Shown: positions 60,501-64,000 of the stretch, in pieces
Layout: every line of letters begins with the position of its first letter
Position numbering within the stretch: the first letter of the stretch is position 1
Assembly (NCBI GenBank): GCA_905221615.1
Contig: CAJNDT010000613.1
Location: 1,029,324 to 1,093,323 of the forward strand
Origin: Symbiodinium sp. CCMP2592
Lineage: Eukaryota > Sar > Dinophyceae > Suessiales > Symbiodiniaceae
Direction: 5' to 3'
DNA length: 64,000 nt
Notes under the pieces: model-generated
Databases searched by the model: none
What the model was told of the DNA's origin: nothing
The model's input: the letters and a program-made list of their open reading frames with translations, nothing else
Made by a program: the position numbers and the translations under genes

Positions 60501-60717
60501 CACCTGAGCTTGGGCCTACGAAACGAAGGAATTCTTGCAGAACGTTCCCTTAGCAGTCGATACTAGAACCCTCTAGATGCCTTCAACTTAGACAGCAAAG
60601 ATCCCTCGACCCCGAACCCCAAACCATTAAATAGCGCCTGGCTCCATGCCCGCTGCGCGTGGCCTTGGAGGTCCCGTCGCACATCGCATTCGGCGGTCCG
60701 CGCCTGTTTCTTTGCGG
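18690..60717 (-). CDS. CCDC112-like coiled-coil protein, tiny exons over at least 42 kb
   Basis: Exons read on the minus strand: 60717-60638, 58237-58184, 54778-54723, 49609 to about 49533, 47377-47321, 39572-39511, 27792-27730, 27285-27229, 26669-26622, 24732-24682, 23663-23631, 22592-22521, 20374-20327 and 18746-18690. From 27792 on, all eight exons are phase 0 and multiples of three (63, 57, 48, 51, 33, 72, 48, 57 nt). Their donors are GC, GC, GT, GA, GC, GC, GC, GC; all acceptors are AG. Protein order: N-terminal helices (DVRKMVSSVEHKLQAW), GWSREDHEAFARLLLGCP, LLLPGKSHEALVAHGKWIYE, then a long coiled coil (RRQLVAAWREQQE; KKQVE|AWRREREEKRAAAAE). The WSxEDHxxF then LPxxSxxxVxxHxxW then coiled-coil order is what I recall for CCDC112. 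First and last exons are missing. A second gene lies within the 39511-27792 intron. The 47377|39572 link fits by phase but has no homology check. Confidence 0.5.
18850..19445. other. Unassigned stretch in the terminal region of the coiled-coil gene
   Basis: GC-rich with no telomere-type repeats or foldbacks, and several short ORFs. I checked for tRNA and snRNA shape and recognised none. Confidence 0.3.
19446..19560. repeat. TTTAGGG-type tract
   Basis: Degenerate TTTAGGG units. A looser G-rich run continues at 19680-19800. Confidence 0.75.
20190..20310. repeat. CCCTAAA-type tract
   Basis: C-rich heptamer tract immediately left of the 20327-20374 exon. A TTTAGGG tract lies immediately right of that exon (20384-20430). 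Confidence 0.75.
20915..21044. mobile_element. Foldback element family K (copy 1)
   Basis: Ends gggcccccaaaaagcacata and tgcttatgtccttgtttggg. The inner arm ggatagggatgtcccatata is shared with the copy at 39374. Confidence 0.7.
21200..21385. repeat. ACATAC/ACAC microsatellite
   Basis: Mixed CATA and CACA units. ORFs on both strands are repeat translations. Confidence 0.85.
21486..21513. repeat. (AT)n microsatellite
   Basis: Alternating AT run, about 14 units. Confidence 0.85.
21610..22490. repeat. TGTA/TGCA-rich microsatellite region
   Basis: Interrupted TGTATG, CATGTA and TATACA units, with a non-repetitive island at 22190-22370. Composition matches the 31.2-32.0 kb block. Confidence 0.7.
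23220..23243. repeat. (GA)n microsatellite
   Basis: GA run followed by A8. The upstream open frame is acidic (DSDEDEKADADDDSDG) and might be coding, unproven. Confidence 0.7.
23357..23479 (-). CDS. Putative exon in a coiled-coil gene intron
   Basis: Acceptor gggcag, then IGLWYLSHEPENRAWSSSMR, then EILTCLVPYLRECLEGFINM. Amphipathic and codon-like, with no recognised family. It lies on the same strand as the host gene, so it may be an alternative exon, a nested gene or chance. Confidence 0.3.
24190..24431 (+). CDS. Putative exon with an in-frame TAG
   Basis: After ggagtgcag the frame reads FVNGDIVFRDQPSAENVALQ and on through HRVAHEDELIETVFIHHNAA. A TAG (24364-24366) follows, then the same frame continues VVKSPTIPWWSNIILEACI up to a canonical gtaagt donor. 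It is either a pseudo-exon or two exons. Family not recognised. Confidence 0.3.
25552..25625. mobile_element. Foldback element family I (copy 3), partial
   Basis: Starts aggggccttaataattaga. It runs into family D copy 2 (25642), which seems to have inserted in or beside it. Confidence 0.5.
25642..25743. mobile_element. Foldback element family D (copy 2)
   Basis: Near-perfect inverted ends gggtggttgtcaaaattatg and the complement. The flanks GTAT and ATAT differ by one base. Confidence 0.8.
26064..26180. mobile_element. Foldback element family L (copy 1)
   Basis: Ends agagactccaatatccc and ggtactggagtctctg, with inner arms ttacttaaggaata and its complement. Confidence 0.75.
26725..26850. repeat. 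TTTAGGG-type tract
   Basis: Degenerate G-rich heptamers to the right of the 26622-26669 exon. Confidence 0.75.
26983..27095. mobile_element. Foldback element family B (copy 1)
   Basis: Ends ctaaacccaggagtaacc and tactctgggtcctag. The core aataaaaagggtgccc occurs in three or more other copies. Confidence 0.75.
27101..27173. mobile_element. Foldback element family O (copy 1)
   Basis: Ends cttagttgctgagttca and ctcaactactaag. Shares aagtgcaaggtgtatcca with the copy at 35553. Confidence 0.6.
27330..27538 (+). CDS. Putative C-terminal exon
   Basis: Open plus-strand frame to TAA: RIRQQLLIEVIFILIDDDLH, then DPLAMAITLTMARTNDSMLM, then a short tail. No recognised family. It lies close to and opposite the coiled-coil exon at 27229-27285, so one of the two may be chance. 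Confidence 0.25.
27557..27655. mobile_element. Foldback element family I (copy 4)
   Basis: Complete copy with ends taggggcctgaataatta and ttctttaggcccctag. A TA at each end suggests a TA target site. Confidence 0.7.
27686..27722. repeat. CCCTAAA-type tract
   Basis: Clean C-rich heptamers ending eight bases left of the 27730-27792 exon. Confidence 0.8.
27861..27960. repeat. 34-bp tandem repeat, three copies
   Basis: Starts at 27861, 27895 and 27929 with agggttccttaaagggatct. The phrase recurs singly at many other places in the window. Confidence 0.8.
28104..28187. mobile_element. Foldback element family L (copy 2), 5' end lost
   Basis: The inner arms cccttaattaaggaata/ttccttaattaaggg pair; the right end ggatattggagtctctgg is intact. 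Confidence 0.6.
28356..28460. mobile_element. Foldback element family G (copy 1)
   Basis: 105 bp. Ends tacggttgatgatataaatc and the complement. By eye it differs from the copy at 54051 at about four positions. Confidence 0.85.
28984..37766 (-). CDS. DUF2358 / SnoaL-like fold protein, six exons, nested in the coiled-coil gene
   Basis: Exons on the minus strand: 37766-37713, 37568-37469, 36364-36300, 33304-33247, 30501-30449 and 29067-28984 (TAG). Donors GC, GC, GC, GT, GT; all acceptors AG. Phases 0, 1, 0, 1, 0 match at every junction. Joined, the protein reads ERMRKDYDRDYFLTG|DIDVALYAEECEFADPF, FNGRDRFVQNLKHLG|ELL, ILHVEPKLLLTWR|VKS, LDLALPWKPTL|AWVTLGS, VAEH|ESWEVSASEGVAMLFRP, and ends KGLLEKSKK. 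This order (LxxDYxxxYFxTG, lYxxxCxFxDPxxxFxG, LPWxPxL, ExWxVS) is what I recall for DUF2358, a plant/algal, often plastid-targeted family of unknown function. The N-terminal exon is missing; 38327-38301 (VGNAARTAE, phase 0, AG and GC borders) is a candidate. A targeting peptide cannot be judged. Confidence 0.6.
29080..29155. repeat. TTTAGGG-type tract
   Basis: Degenerate G-rich units right of the last DUF2358 exon. A second pair (CCCTAAA at 29280, TTTAGGG at 29353) brackets a 55-bp open stretch. Confidence 0.65.
29847..29908 (-). CDS. Putative exon, parent unknown
   Basis: Acceptor ataag, then FANEKLLLNASVEAASRDGQ and a GT donor. Same strand as both overlapping genes; no recognised family. 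Confidence 0.25.
30073..30184. mobile_element. Foldback element family B (copy 2)
   Basis: Core aataaaaagggtgccctttt and end tactctgggtcctag, as in the other B copies. Confidence 0.75.
30215..30270 (-). CDS. Putative exon, parent unknown
   Basis: Acceptor caaag, then RKLMRELDFPEAKRAYDLV, then a GC donor. It lies in the last intron of the DUF2358 gene and could instead be a missing coiled-coil gene exon. Confidence 0.25.
30668..30768. mobile_element. Foldback element family I (copy 5)
   Basis: Core ccattatactataatcacaa and aaggaacccccaaaa. A second partial left end lies at 30592-30620. Confidence 0.6.
30957..31012. repeat. (TA)n/(TG)n microsatellite
   Basis: TATATA followed by TGTGTG. Confidence 0.85.
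31150..32060. repeat. TGTATG/TGCATG microsatellite block
   Basis: About 900 bp of TGTA and TGCA-based tetranucleotides. It includes a near-perfect GCAT run at 31301-31343, with GGTA and GATA units at the right edge (31865-32100). ORFs here are repeat translations. Confidence 0.85.
32570..32695. mobile_element. Foldback element family N (copy 1)
   Basis: Ends acttgggtactgccc and gggggcagtatccaact, inner arms agtaacag/ctgttact. Confidence 0.6.
32887..33001. mobile_element. Foldback element family I (copy 6)
   Basis: Carries tgaattagaatagggtattt and the shared caatagtataggtaatta, with a C10 run in the middle. Confidence 0.6.
33150..33200. repeat. CCCTAAA-type tract
   Basis: Left of the DUF2358 exon at 33247. 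Confidence 0.75.
33573..33674. mobile_element. Foldback element family I (copy 7)
   Basis: Left end taatataggggctgtaaca, right end tatctaggcctctacag. Additional left-end fragments at 33404 and 33495 show repeated insertion. Confidence 0.6.
33995..34190. repeat. GGT/AGT/CGT triplet microsatellite
   Basis: Imperfect triplets. Poly-Gly, poly-Val and poly-Ser frames are artefacts, although the frame entering from the left (VYAYAMSHALKQFQQALP) might be an exon. Confidence 0.75.
34715..35160. repeat. Two CCCTAAA-type tracts
   Basis: Degenerate C-rich heptamers at 34715-34800 and 35075-35160, with 270 bp of unassigned sequence between. Confidence 0.65.
35553..35653. mobile_element. Foldback element family O (copy 2)
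   Basis: Ends cttagttgctgatttca and ctcagctactaaa. Longer loop than copy 1. Confidence 0.6.
35665..35778. mobile_element. Foldback element family B (copy 3)
   Basis: Ends ctagacccaagaagtaacc and caactctgggtcctag. It lies 11 bp from the O element, the same O/B pairing as at 26983-27173. Confidence 0.75.
35901..35986. mobile_element. Foldback element family H (copy 1)
   Basis: Ends caagggtaaagggagggacc and gggtccctccttttccc. A right-end fragment recurs at 36048-36077. Confidence 0.7.
36203..36290. mobile_element. Foldback element family I (copy 8), diverged
   Basis: Left end ataattaggggcctccata and core aaatcctcaaaatagt; the right end is not clear. Confidence 0.45.
36541..36652. mobile_element. 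Foldback element family N (copy 2)
   Basis: Arms ccaccctgtaatagtg/cactattacagggtgg pair well. Outer ends cttatagttt/aactcatag. Confidence 0.7.
36798..36910. mobile_element. Foldback element family P
   Basis: Outer ends cctacttctcgggtatc and gatacctactctactacta; inner aaccttttttgggt arms. Single copy. Confidence 0.5.
36971..37041. mobile_element. Foldback element family A (copy 4), short
   Basis: 71 bp with ends gggagtttccgaaaatag and ctatttttggaaactccc. Confidence 0.75.
37223..37262. repeat. (CAG)n microsatellite
   Basis: About 13 pure CAG/AGC triplets, preceded by GTTGTTGCTG triplets (37170-37200). Confidence 0.9.
37997..38085 (+). CDS. Putative internal exon with strong splice signals
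   Basis: A long pyrimidine tract and aag acceptor lead to TPADGDILRNLQVLDDSNRA, then RVYAWRVE, then a gtgagg donor. It is opposite in strand to the DUF2358 gene. The minus strand is also open here, so the strand is not certain. Confidence 0.35.
38171..38276. repeat. CCCTAAA tract, well conserved
   Basis: About 14 units, many exact. It faces the TTTAGGG block at 38360 across an 85-bp gap that is open for a short exon on either strand. Confidence 0.9.
38360..38860. repeat. 500-bp TTTAGGG block, longest in the window
   Basis: TTTAGGG with frequent TTTAGGGG and TTTGGGGG variants and higher-order phrases such as ggtttaggggtttgggggtt. Confidence 0.9.
39110..39206 (+). CDS. Putative internal exon
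   Basis: Acceptor aacag, then SADERSIGDAVPPSIVQVTV, then SHDTQPEPRS, then gtaaga. The minus strand is open too (SDLNNRRGHCIANAALIGTM), so either reading is possible. Confidence 0.3.
39234..39340. mobile_element. Foldback element family L (copy 3)
   Basis: 107 bp complete copy with ends cagagactccaatatccc and ggctattggagtctctgg. Confidence 0.8.
39374..39502. mobile_element. Foldback element family K (copy 2)
   Basis: Ends ggggccccaaaaaagcacgt and tgcctttttgggtcccc. It sits 8 bp left of the end of the 39511-39572 exon. Confidence 0.75.
39616..39735. repeat. TTTAGGG-type tract
   Basis: Well-conserved units to the right of the 39511-39572 exon. Confidence 0.85.
39780..39885. mobile_element. 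Foldback element family Q
   Basis: Ends ccttaagctaccaaaacc and ggtaggctaaggtaag, inner arms cctacttttttgg/ctacaaaaaagtagg. Confidence 0.65.
40815..40925. repeat. CCCTAAA tract facing a short TTTAGGG tract
   Basis: C-rich 40815-40885 and G-rich 40908-40922, separated by about 22 bp. Confidence 0.75.
40972..41072. mobile_element. Foldback element family B (copy 4)
   Basis: Ends ctagaccttagagtaacc and tactctgggtcctag; same core as the other copies. Confidence 0.8.
41192..41295. mobile_element. Foldback element family M (copy 1)
   Basis: The phrases actgaacttagaaccctag and ctaagtacccctaag recur at 48410-48497 with a similar AT-rich middle. The end pairing is weak. Confidence 0.6.
41365..41447. 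mobile_element. Foldback element family U
   Basis: Arms tagggggaccctctt/aagagggtcccctt. Single copy. Confidence 0.55.
42208..42340. repeat. CCCTAAA tract
   Basis: About 18 units with ccccta and ccctaaaa variants. The next 55 bp is open (LAAPGLGLGVATDDG on plus). Confidence 0.9.
42392..42674. mobile_element. Foldback element family F (copy 1) with internal tandem copies
   Basis: Left end cttggaggatcatgggactt, right end cctccaag. The left 95-105 bp is repeated, with restarts near 42501 and 42595. A TTTAGGG phrase is embedded in the repeat. Confidence 0.65.
42945..43435 (-). pseudogene. Degenerate coiled-coil gene fragment
   Basis: Minus strand reads ITGELLAPESLALHRFDLEA, YLPIDICTTYLQEVDALRAT and FFEEDRKLNLATAV. 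A frame change near 43125 follows, then DIEDMKQTRQMINSRM, an in-frame TAG (43049-43047), then ALESSKQELIPEKNEVESMM and a Glu-rich end. A frame change plus a stop suggest a pseudogene, though a short intron could explain each. From 43330 the opposite strand is also open (LWRRLRLGKKAQAQIFF), so a divergent exon there is possible. Family not recognised. Confidence 0.4.
44218..44520. repeat. CCCCTTAA octamer tract
   Basis: About 35 units of aacccctt with small variants. It differs from the TTTAGGG heptamer in length and sequence and is the only large tract of its type here. Confidence 0.85.
44545..44610 (+). CDS. Putative short exon between C-rich and G-rich tracts
   Basis: Reads HQHGSTPEAPLANHGRRKST, then EAVLDCF. 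It lies between the CCCCTTAA tract and a TTTAGGG tract (44615-44705). Confidence 0.3.
44735..44969 (+). CDS. Putative terminal exon
   Basis: Open frame to TAG: VVEAYATGSRQQEAGRVAIA, then GLKVSGFWEEFLRLRGMRHV, then CELCSLQMPPS. Basic, with a CxxC pair. No recognised family. Confidence 0.35.
45464..45733. repeat. (CTA)n(CAC)n compound microsatellite
   Basis: CTA triplets to 45553, then about 58 CAC triplets with one GAC interruption. All reading frames are homopolymers and are not genes. Confidence 0.95.
45999..46079 (+). CDS. Putative terminal exon
   Basis: Acceptor accag, then DPHTMAKLPGLLQESWASTT, then PESPED and TGA. A TTTAGGG phrase follows. Confidence 0.35.
   Translation, partial: DPHTMAKLPGLLQESWASTTPESPED
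46215..46312. repeat. CCCTAAA/CCCTGAA tract
   Basis: C-rich units with many CCCTGAA variants. Confidence 0.75.
46610..46703 (+). other. tRNA-like sequence, possibly SINE head or tRNA-Leu-type pseudogene
   Basis: The ends ccagggc and actctgg can pair at six of seven positions. A D-arm-like ggctcagtggtttgagtat (A box) and a ttcaagt T-loop (B box) are spaced as in a class II tRNA with a long variable arm. The anticodon and T stems pair poorly, so it is not a functional tRNA as read. Confidence 0.35.
47475..47590. repeat. TTTAGGG-type tract
   Basis: Degenerate, to the right of the WSREDH exon. Confidence 0.75.
47606..47719. mobile_element. Foldback element family C (copy 1)
   Basis: Ends ctacttggaggttcatgggt and the complement, near perfect. 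A left-end fragment lies at 34528-34560. Confidence 0.85.
47743..47839. mobile_element. Foldback element family J (copy 1)
   Basis: Ends ctacccttaggccccatagt and the complement. The second copy is at 54625. Confidence 0.75.
48163..48279. mobile_element. Foldback element family C (copy 2)
   Basis: Same ends as copy 1 only 450 bp away; middle diverged. Confidence 0.85.
48410..48497. mobile_element. Foldback element family M (copy 2)
   Basis: Matches the 41192 copy over both ends. Confidence 0.6.
48561..48630. mobile_element. Foldback element family S
   Basis: Short foldback, arms ctagaccctccatct/aggagggtcctgg. Single copy. Confidence 0.4.
49015..49239 (-). CDS. Putative single-pass membrane protein exon
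   Basis: Ends in TGA. Reads a Val-rich hydrophobic segment followed by VLVAAIVTFVKMYLQRHRQT, then AIPALERDAGVTFTTYNQCF. The Val run comes from the GAC/GTC microsatellite at 49193-49219, so the membrane call is weak. The plus strand is also open (DGMPLLQPESTGIPIFNRTP). Confidence 0.25.
   Translation of the reverse strand: MVVGMFVVVVVVVVVISVVVLVAAIVTFVKMYLQRHRQTAAHRAEATNAIPALERDAGVTFTTYNQCFERTGSD
49717..49816. mobile_element. Foldback element family I (copy 9)
   Basis: tataggggccttcataatta at the left and the ccctaaatagtattggcaat core at the right. Confidence 0.65.
50211..50330. mobile_element. Foldback element family H (copy 2)
   Basis: Complete copy with ends caaagggtagaaggagggac and tccctccttttccctttt. 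The middle carries short repeats of cattatatagc. Confidence 0.8.
50389..50489. mobile_element. Foldback element family D (copy 3), introner-like
   Basis: Ends gggtagttgtcaagatta and taattttgacaaccaccc, flanked by ATGT on both sides (50385-50388, 50490-50493). The left end carries a GT (50391) that could serve as a donor. A tttaag acceptor lies 12 bp beyond the right end, just before a good exon. Confidence 0.8.
50502..50877 (+). CDS. Putative exon(s) after a family D element
   Basis: After tttaag: MPSVVASDARGCAACPEWTC, then DHLKLGFE, then a canonical gtaagc donor at 50588. The frame also stays open to 50877, passing a hydrophobic segment (HLAALLLSLFVISSMVLPAL). CxxC-containing start; no family recognised. 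Confidence 0.35.
51236..51296. repeat. CTCTCCCT microsatellite
   Basis: Repeated ctctccct. The following open frame (LLPPYLHLTLLPLCVFDNAA) could be an exon. Confidence 0.8.
51370..51440. mobile_element. Foldback element family A (copy 5), 5' truncated
   Basis: Internal aggatccttattataaggac and right end ttctgaaactccc; left end absent. Confidence 0.6.
51788..51903. mobile_element. Foldback element family T
   Basis: Ends tagtccagggtctac and actatagtctaggga, imperfect. Single copy. Confidence 0.4.
52022..52231 (+). CDS. Putative exon, unknown protein
   Basis: Open frame RENRELTELGDIFGYVFYDD, then LAISVARIVVRGPARGDKLG, then FLQSSTKACAKSLLGLMMYK, stop at 52231. Good codon-like texture; no family recognised. 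Confidence 0.35.
   Translation: MRARENRELTELGDIFGYVFYDDLAISVARIVVRGPARGDKLGFLQSSTKACAKSLLGLMMYKALHLRS
52328..52447. mobile_element. Foldback element family H (copy 3)
   Basis: Very similar to the copy at 50211; right end truncated after gggtccctcttt. Confidence 0.8.
53035..53145. mobile_element. Foldback element family A (copy 6)
   Basis: 111 bp, flanked by ACTT on both sides (53031-53034, 53146-53149). Confidence 0.85.
53212..53433 (-). CDS. Putative terminal exon
   Basis: Minus strand to TGA: SESSAFSGGFRQIDLNLYSP, then QYRLLSYALLSVAQPVKQEL, then ASEECSLHQALQASAGSE. A possible acceptor tgcag lies just inside the frame, before GTGAGATC. No family recognised. Confidence 0.35.
   Translation of the reverse strand: MGIKLSFRREVLQVRSESSAFSGGFRQIDLNLYSPQYRLLSYALLSVAQPVKQELASEECSLHQALQASAGSE
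53769..53897 (+). CDS. Small ORF, 42 residues
   Basis: ATG to TAG: MNETVMIAGEEIDPTPTADA, then LLMLLPCLLCINLRLEVGVA. Acidic start and hydrophobic middle. It may be an exon rather than a complete gene. Confidence 0.3.
   Translation: MNETVMIAGEEIDPTPTADALLMLLPCLLCINLRLEVGVACS
54051..54155. mobile_element. Foldback element family G (copy 2)
   Basis: Nearly identical to copy 1 at 28356. It separates two open plus-strand stretches (MTVAVFPFFSRYG before, PEAEALSQKPHTEMQKMSSP after). Confidence 0.85.
54280..54440. repeat. Degenerate CCCTAAA-type tract
   Basis: C-rich variants (cccctaa, cccaaat). Confidence 0.6.
54470..54576. mobile_element. Foldback element family G (copy 3), diverged
   Basis: ggctgatgctatataaatcc at the left and tatatcatcaaccgta at the right. 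More diverged than copies 1 and 2. Confidence 0.75.
54625..54712. mobile_element. Foldback element family J (copy 2)
   Basis: Ends ctacccatagacgccatagt and actatggggcctatgggtag. Lies 10 bp left of the 54723-54778 exon. Confidence 0.75.
54797..54870. repeat. TTTAGGG-type tract
   Basis: Well-conserved units right of the 54723-54778 exon. Confidence 0.8.
55295..55418 (+). CDS. Putative terminal exon
   Basis: After ctgaag: KVFASLLPQIEAVLLRCLIN, then SVARKAKLMATKIEQSERGL and TGA. Helical and basic. Upstream (55122-55279) both strands are open, so the preceding exon is uncertain. Confidence 0.35.
55669..55790. mobile_element. Foldback element family F (copy 2)
   Basis: Ends cttggaggatcatgggactt and aagtcccatcaaccttgaag. 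Confidence 0.75.
56142..56298 (+). CDS. Putative first exon, CxxC and hydrophobic segment
   Basis: ATG, then GFVCESCRHLRQMSDLCGKR, then KLLHELLWSLWLVIMTTLLC, then a canonical gtgagc donor at 56299. A CxxC pair precedes a possible membrane helix. Contains a perfect 10-bp inverted repeat (56167-56189). Confidence 0.4.
56911..57002. mobile_element. Foldback element family C (copy 3), left end truncated
   Basis: Right end cgacccatgaacctccaagt intact. Confidence 0.65.
57055..57130. mobile_element. Foldback element family I (copy 10)
   Basis: gaggacttaataattagagt with the aaggaacccccaaaa core; right end lost near the next exon. Confidence 0.55.
57159..57378 (+). CDS. Putative terminal exon, basic protein
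   Basis: Acceptor ctcag at 57154-57158, then PWEDFKTSHNSAIGKAFGRS, then CEDREEAQSSGKLMNKLLVK, then PDKEFRKARSKTTANQDDYS, and TAA at 57376-57378. Long, charged and codon-like; no family recognised. The opposite-strand ORFs here look like shadows. Confidence 0.45.
57850..58083 (+). CDS. Putative exon, open through a CCCTAAA motif
   Basis: Reads VPIPKYDGDEDASDFSIIVK, then RFRVAEFTNCSRLLQNCQKL, then TLEKVANLNL. It then runs on through translated CCCTAAA repeats (RPLNPKPPKPE) to TGA. The real end may be a GT after ISR (about 57931). Confidence 0.3.
58255..58370. mobile_element. Foldback element family I (copy 11)
   Basis: agaggccttaatcgtcaggg at the left and caaaatagtactagtactac plus ttaggacctatatt at the right. 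Confidence 0.55.
58388..58500 (+). CDS. Putative exon at the start of a tandem duplication
   Basis: Reads AVIYEQSLYIFKTPAVAT, then either a gtttt donor or GFGTVLGIAESECCLNCSH and TGA. Confidence 0.3.
58428..58797. repeat. Tandem duplication, offset 206 bp
   Basis: Copies start at gccgtag (58428 and 58634) and share ttggcacagtcttgggc and gagccgtcgcacagaacatg. On the minus strand both copies keep an open frame (NIRSRL...PRLCQ, NIRNRL...PRLCQ) despite a 6-bp indel. Confidence 0.8.
58889..58961 (+). CDS. Putative internal exon
   Basis: Acceptor tcgcag, then FYGEAAGLAPGSAFLHPGKR, then SQHD, then gtaaca. A family I element starts within 10 bp of the donor and the next open stretch (from 59067) follows it, so the element fills most of the putative intron. 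Confidence 0.4.
58968..59066. mobile_element. Foldback element family I (copy 12)
   Basis: aggggccactagaataggg at the left and attatgaaggcccctata at the right. Confidence 0.65.
59067..59255 (+). CDS. Putative terminal exon
   Basis: Open frame CPSSKCKAHHGSLPVFRVTT, then LKVVDEGSTTANAEPEAARA, then SSGGKHKDKP and TAA. The first part includes a translated C-rich motif, so coding may start at the aag at 59168-59170. Confidence 0.35.
   Translation, partial: FAECPSSKCKAHHGSLPVFRVTTNPSSLNPQILKVVDEGSTTANAEPEAARASSGGKHKDKP
59280..59790. repeat. Minisatellite, unit about 52 bp, about eight copies
   Basis: Unit core aacccttcacgatttggagc plus ggctcccaaatggacaagga. Interrupted at 59570-59660. It is open in several frames, so the long ORFs here are probably not genes. 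Confidence 0.9.
60645..60646. other. Marker: 60.1-60.6 kb has no firm gene
   Basis: Between 59990 and 60637 I see degenerate CCCTAAA (59985-60010, 60600-60625) and TTTAGGG (60090-60165, 60305-60375) motifs and unassigned sequence, and no exon I can defend. Confidence 0.3.
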
Positions 60718-60749
60718 CTCGGAACTTACATGCGAGCTCGGGGCAAAAG

Positions 60750-63434
<2,685 letters not shown>

Positions 63435-63575
63435 AGCTAAAGTTCCAAGCAAACGTGGAGCCTCCGGTTGGGGCAGTGTGTGCCTCACTCTCGTTTGAAC
63501 TAGGCTTCTTAGCCACTAGGCGTGAACTGCCAATGGCTAAGGCTGTCCAAAGCAGTGGTTCCCAAGCAAAGTTAG

Positions 63576-63830
63576 ATGTACTTCCTGATAGCAATCTTGC
63601 CGTGCAGTCTCTCATTTAGTGCTCCCTGTTATCTTTCTTCTGCGCCGTCTCCATCGCTTATTTTGGGCTCTGTGAATCGCGGCAACTCGCCGTGGATGGG
63701 ATACACGACTCTCGGCGTGAAAGCCTTCTCGCCTGCCACGTCAAAAGAAACACAAGACTCAAGCTTCGCAGCTCAGCGGAACCTTGCAATCCCGTCATCC
63801 AGAATTCCGAAAGTCGTGTCGAACTTCTAG
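63576..63830 (+). CDS. Putative ORF with hydrophobic N-terminus
   Basis: MYFLIAILPCSLSFSAPCYL resembles a signal peptide; then VNRGNSPWMGYTTLGVKAFS and a basic tail to TAG. The minus strand is also open across the same bases (63942-63658), so this is weak. Confidence 0.2.
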   Translation: MYFLIAILPCSLSFSAPCYLSSAPSPSLILGSVNRGNSPWMGYTTLGVKAFSPATSKETQDSSFAAQRNLAIPSSRIPKVVSNF

Positions 63831-63864
63831 GTGTTTTATAAAACGATAGTTTTTTATAAAACAC
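63831..63864. repeat. Perfect short inverted repeat
   Basis: gtgttttataaaa and ttttataaaacac, 13-bp arms around 8 bp. AT-rich; could be a tiny foldback or a regulatory hairpin. Confidence 0.7.
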
Positions 63865-63979
63865 TACGTAACCTGCCTGCTTGGCAAGCTGGCGCCAGGT
63901 GTCTCGCCAAGCCGCTATCGAGCGACAGGGCACCTGTAGCACCAGACTAGGCCAGACCGCTACAAAAGGAAACCTATTT

Positions 63980-64000
63980 GGGAGTTTCCGAAAAGTAGAG
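63980..64000. mobile_element. Foldback element family A (copy 7), cut by window end
   Basis: Starts gggagtttccgaaaagtag, as in other family A left ends. Confidence 0.7.

Overview
This window looks like nuclear DNA of a dinoflagellate, probably a core photosynthetic lineage. Five things point that way. (1) Short exons can be joined only by mixing GT, GC and GA 5' splice sites with AG acceptors. (2) The proteins at the left end carry sequence signatures I recall only from very large, domain-less dinoflagellate protein families. (3) TTTAGGG/CCCTAAA repeats are scattered through the interior in dozens of short tracts. (4) Many families of short foldback (MITE/introner-like) elements are present. 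(5) One gene looks like a plastid-lineage DUF2358 protein. No spliced-leader gene, rRNA, CRISPR array or bacterial operon was seen.

Layout. 1-13.4 kb is a head-to-tail, plus-strand cluster of four multi-exon genes of lineage-restricted families: A (364-2923), A2 (4157-5382), B (6922-9603) and C (10734-13362). Intron phases and splice sites could be worked out for most of A2, B and C. A and C each carry an apparent single-base frameshift. About 13.4-18 kb is a convergent zone with a few plus-strand putative exons, microsatellites and foldback elements.

From 60.7 kb back to 18.7 kb the minus strand holds what I read as one gene of at least 42 kb for a CCDC112-like coiled-coil protein, made of exons mostly 33-80 nt long. 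Eight consecutive exons at its 3' end are all phase 0, and most of its donors are GC. Inside one of its large introns, on the same strand, lies a second gene for a DUF2358/SnoaL-like protein (six exons, 37766-28984, all phases compatible). The same intron also holds a degenerate gene fragment near 43 kb.

Introns and spacers are filled with (a) telomere-type heptamer tracts whose orientation tends to be CCCTAAA to the left of exons and TTTAGGG to their right, (b) about 20 foldback families of 70-190 bp, two with clear 4-bp target duplications, and (c) long microsatellites. The largest microsatellite is a 2.7-kb block at 60.75-63.4 kb built from GTA triplets and changing heptamers that ends in a strand switch. 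Further putative exons on either strand, where both strands are often open, are listed at low confidence.

Limits: all homology statements come from memory of family patterns; nothing was searched. Exon ends are inferred from splice dinucleotides, phase and protein continuity, not from RNA.
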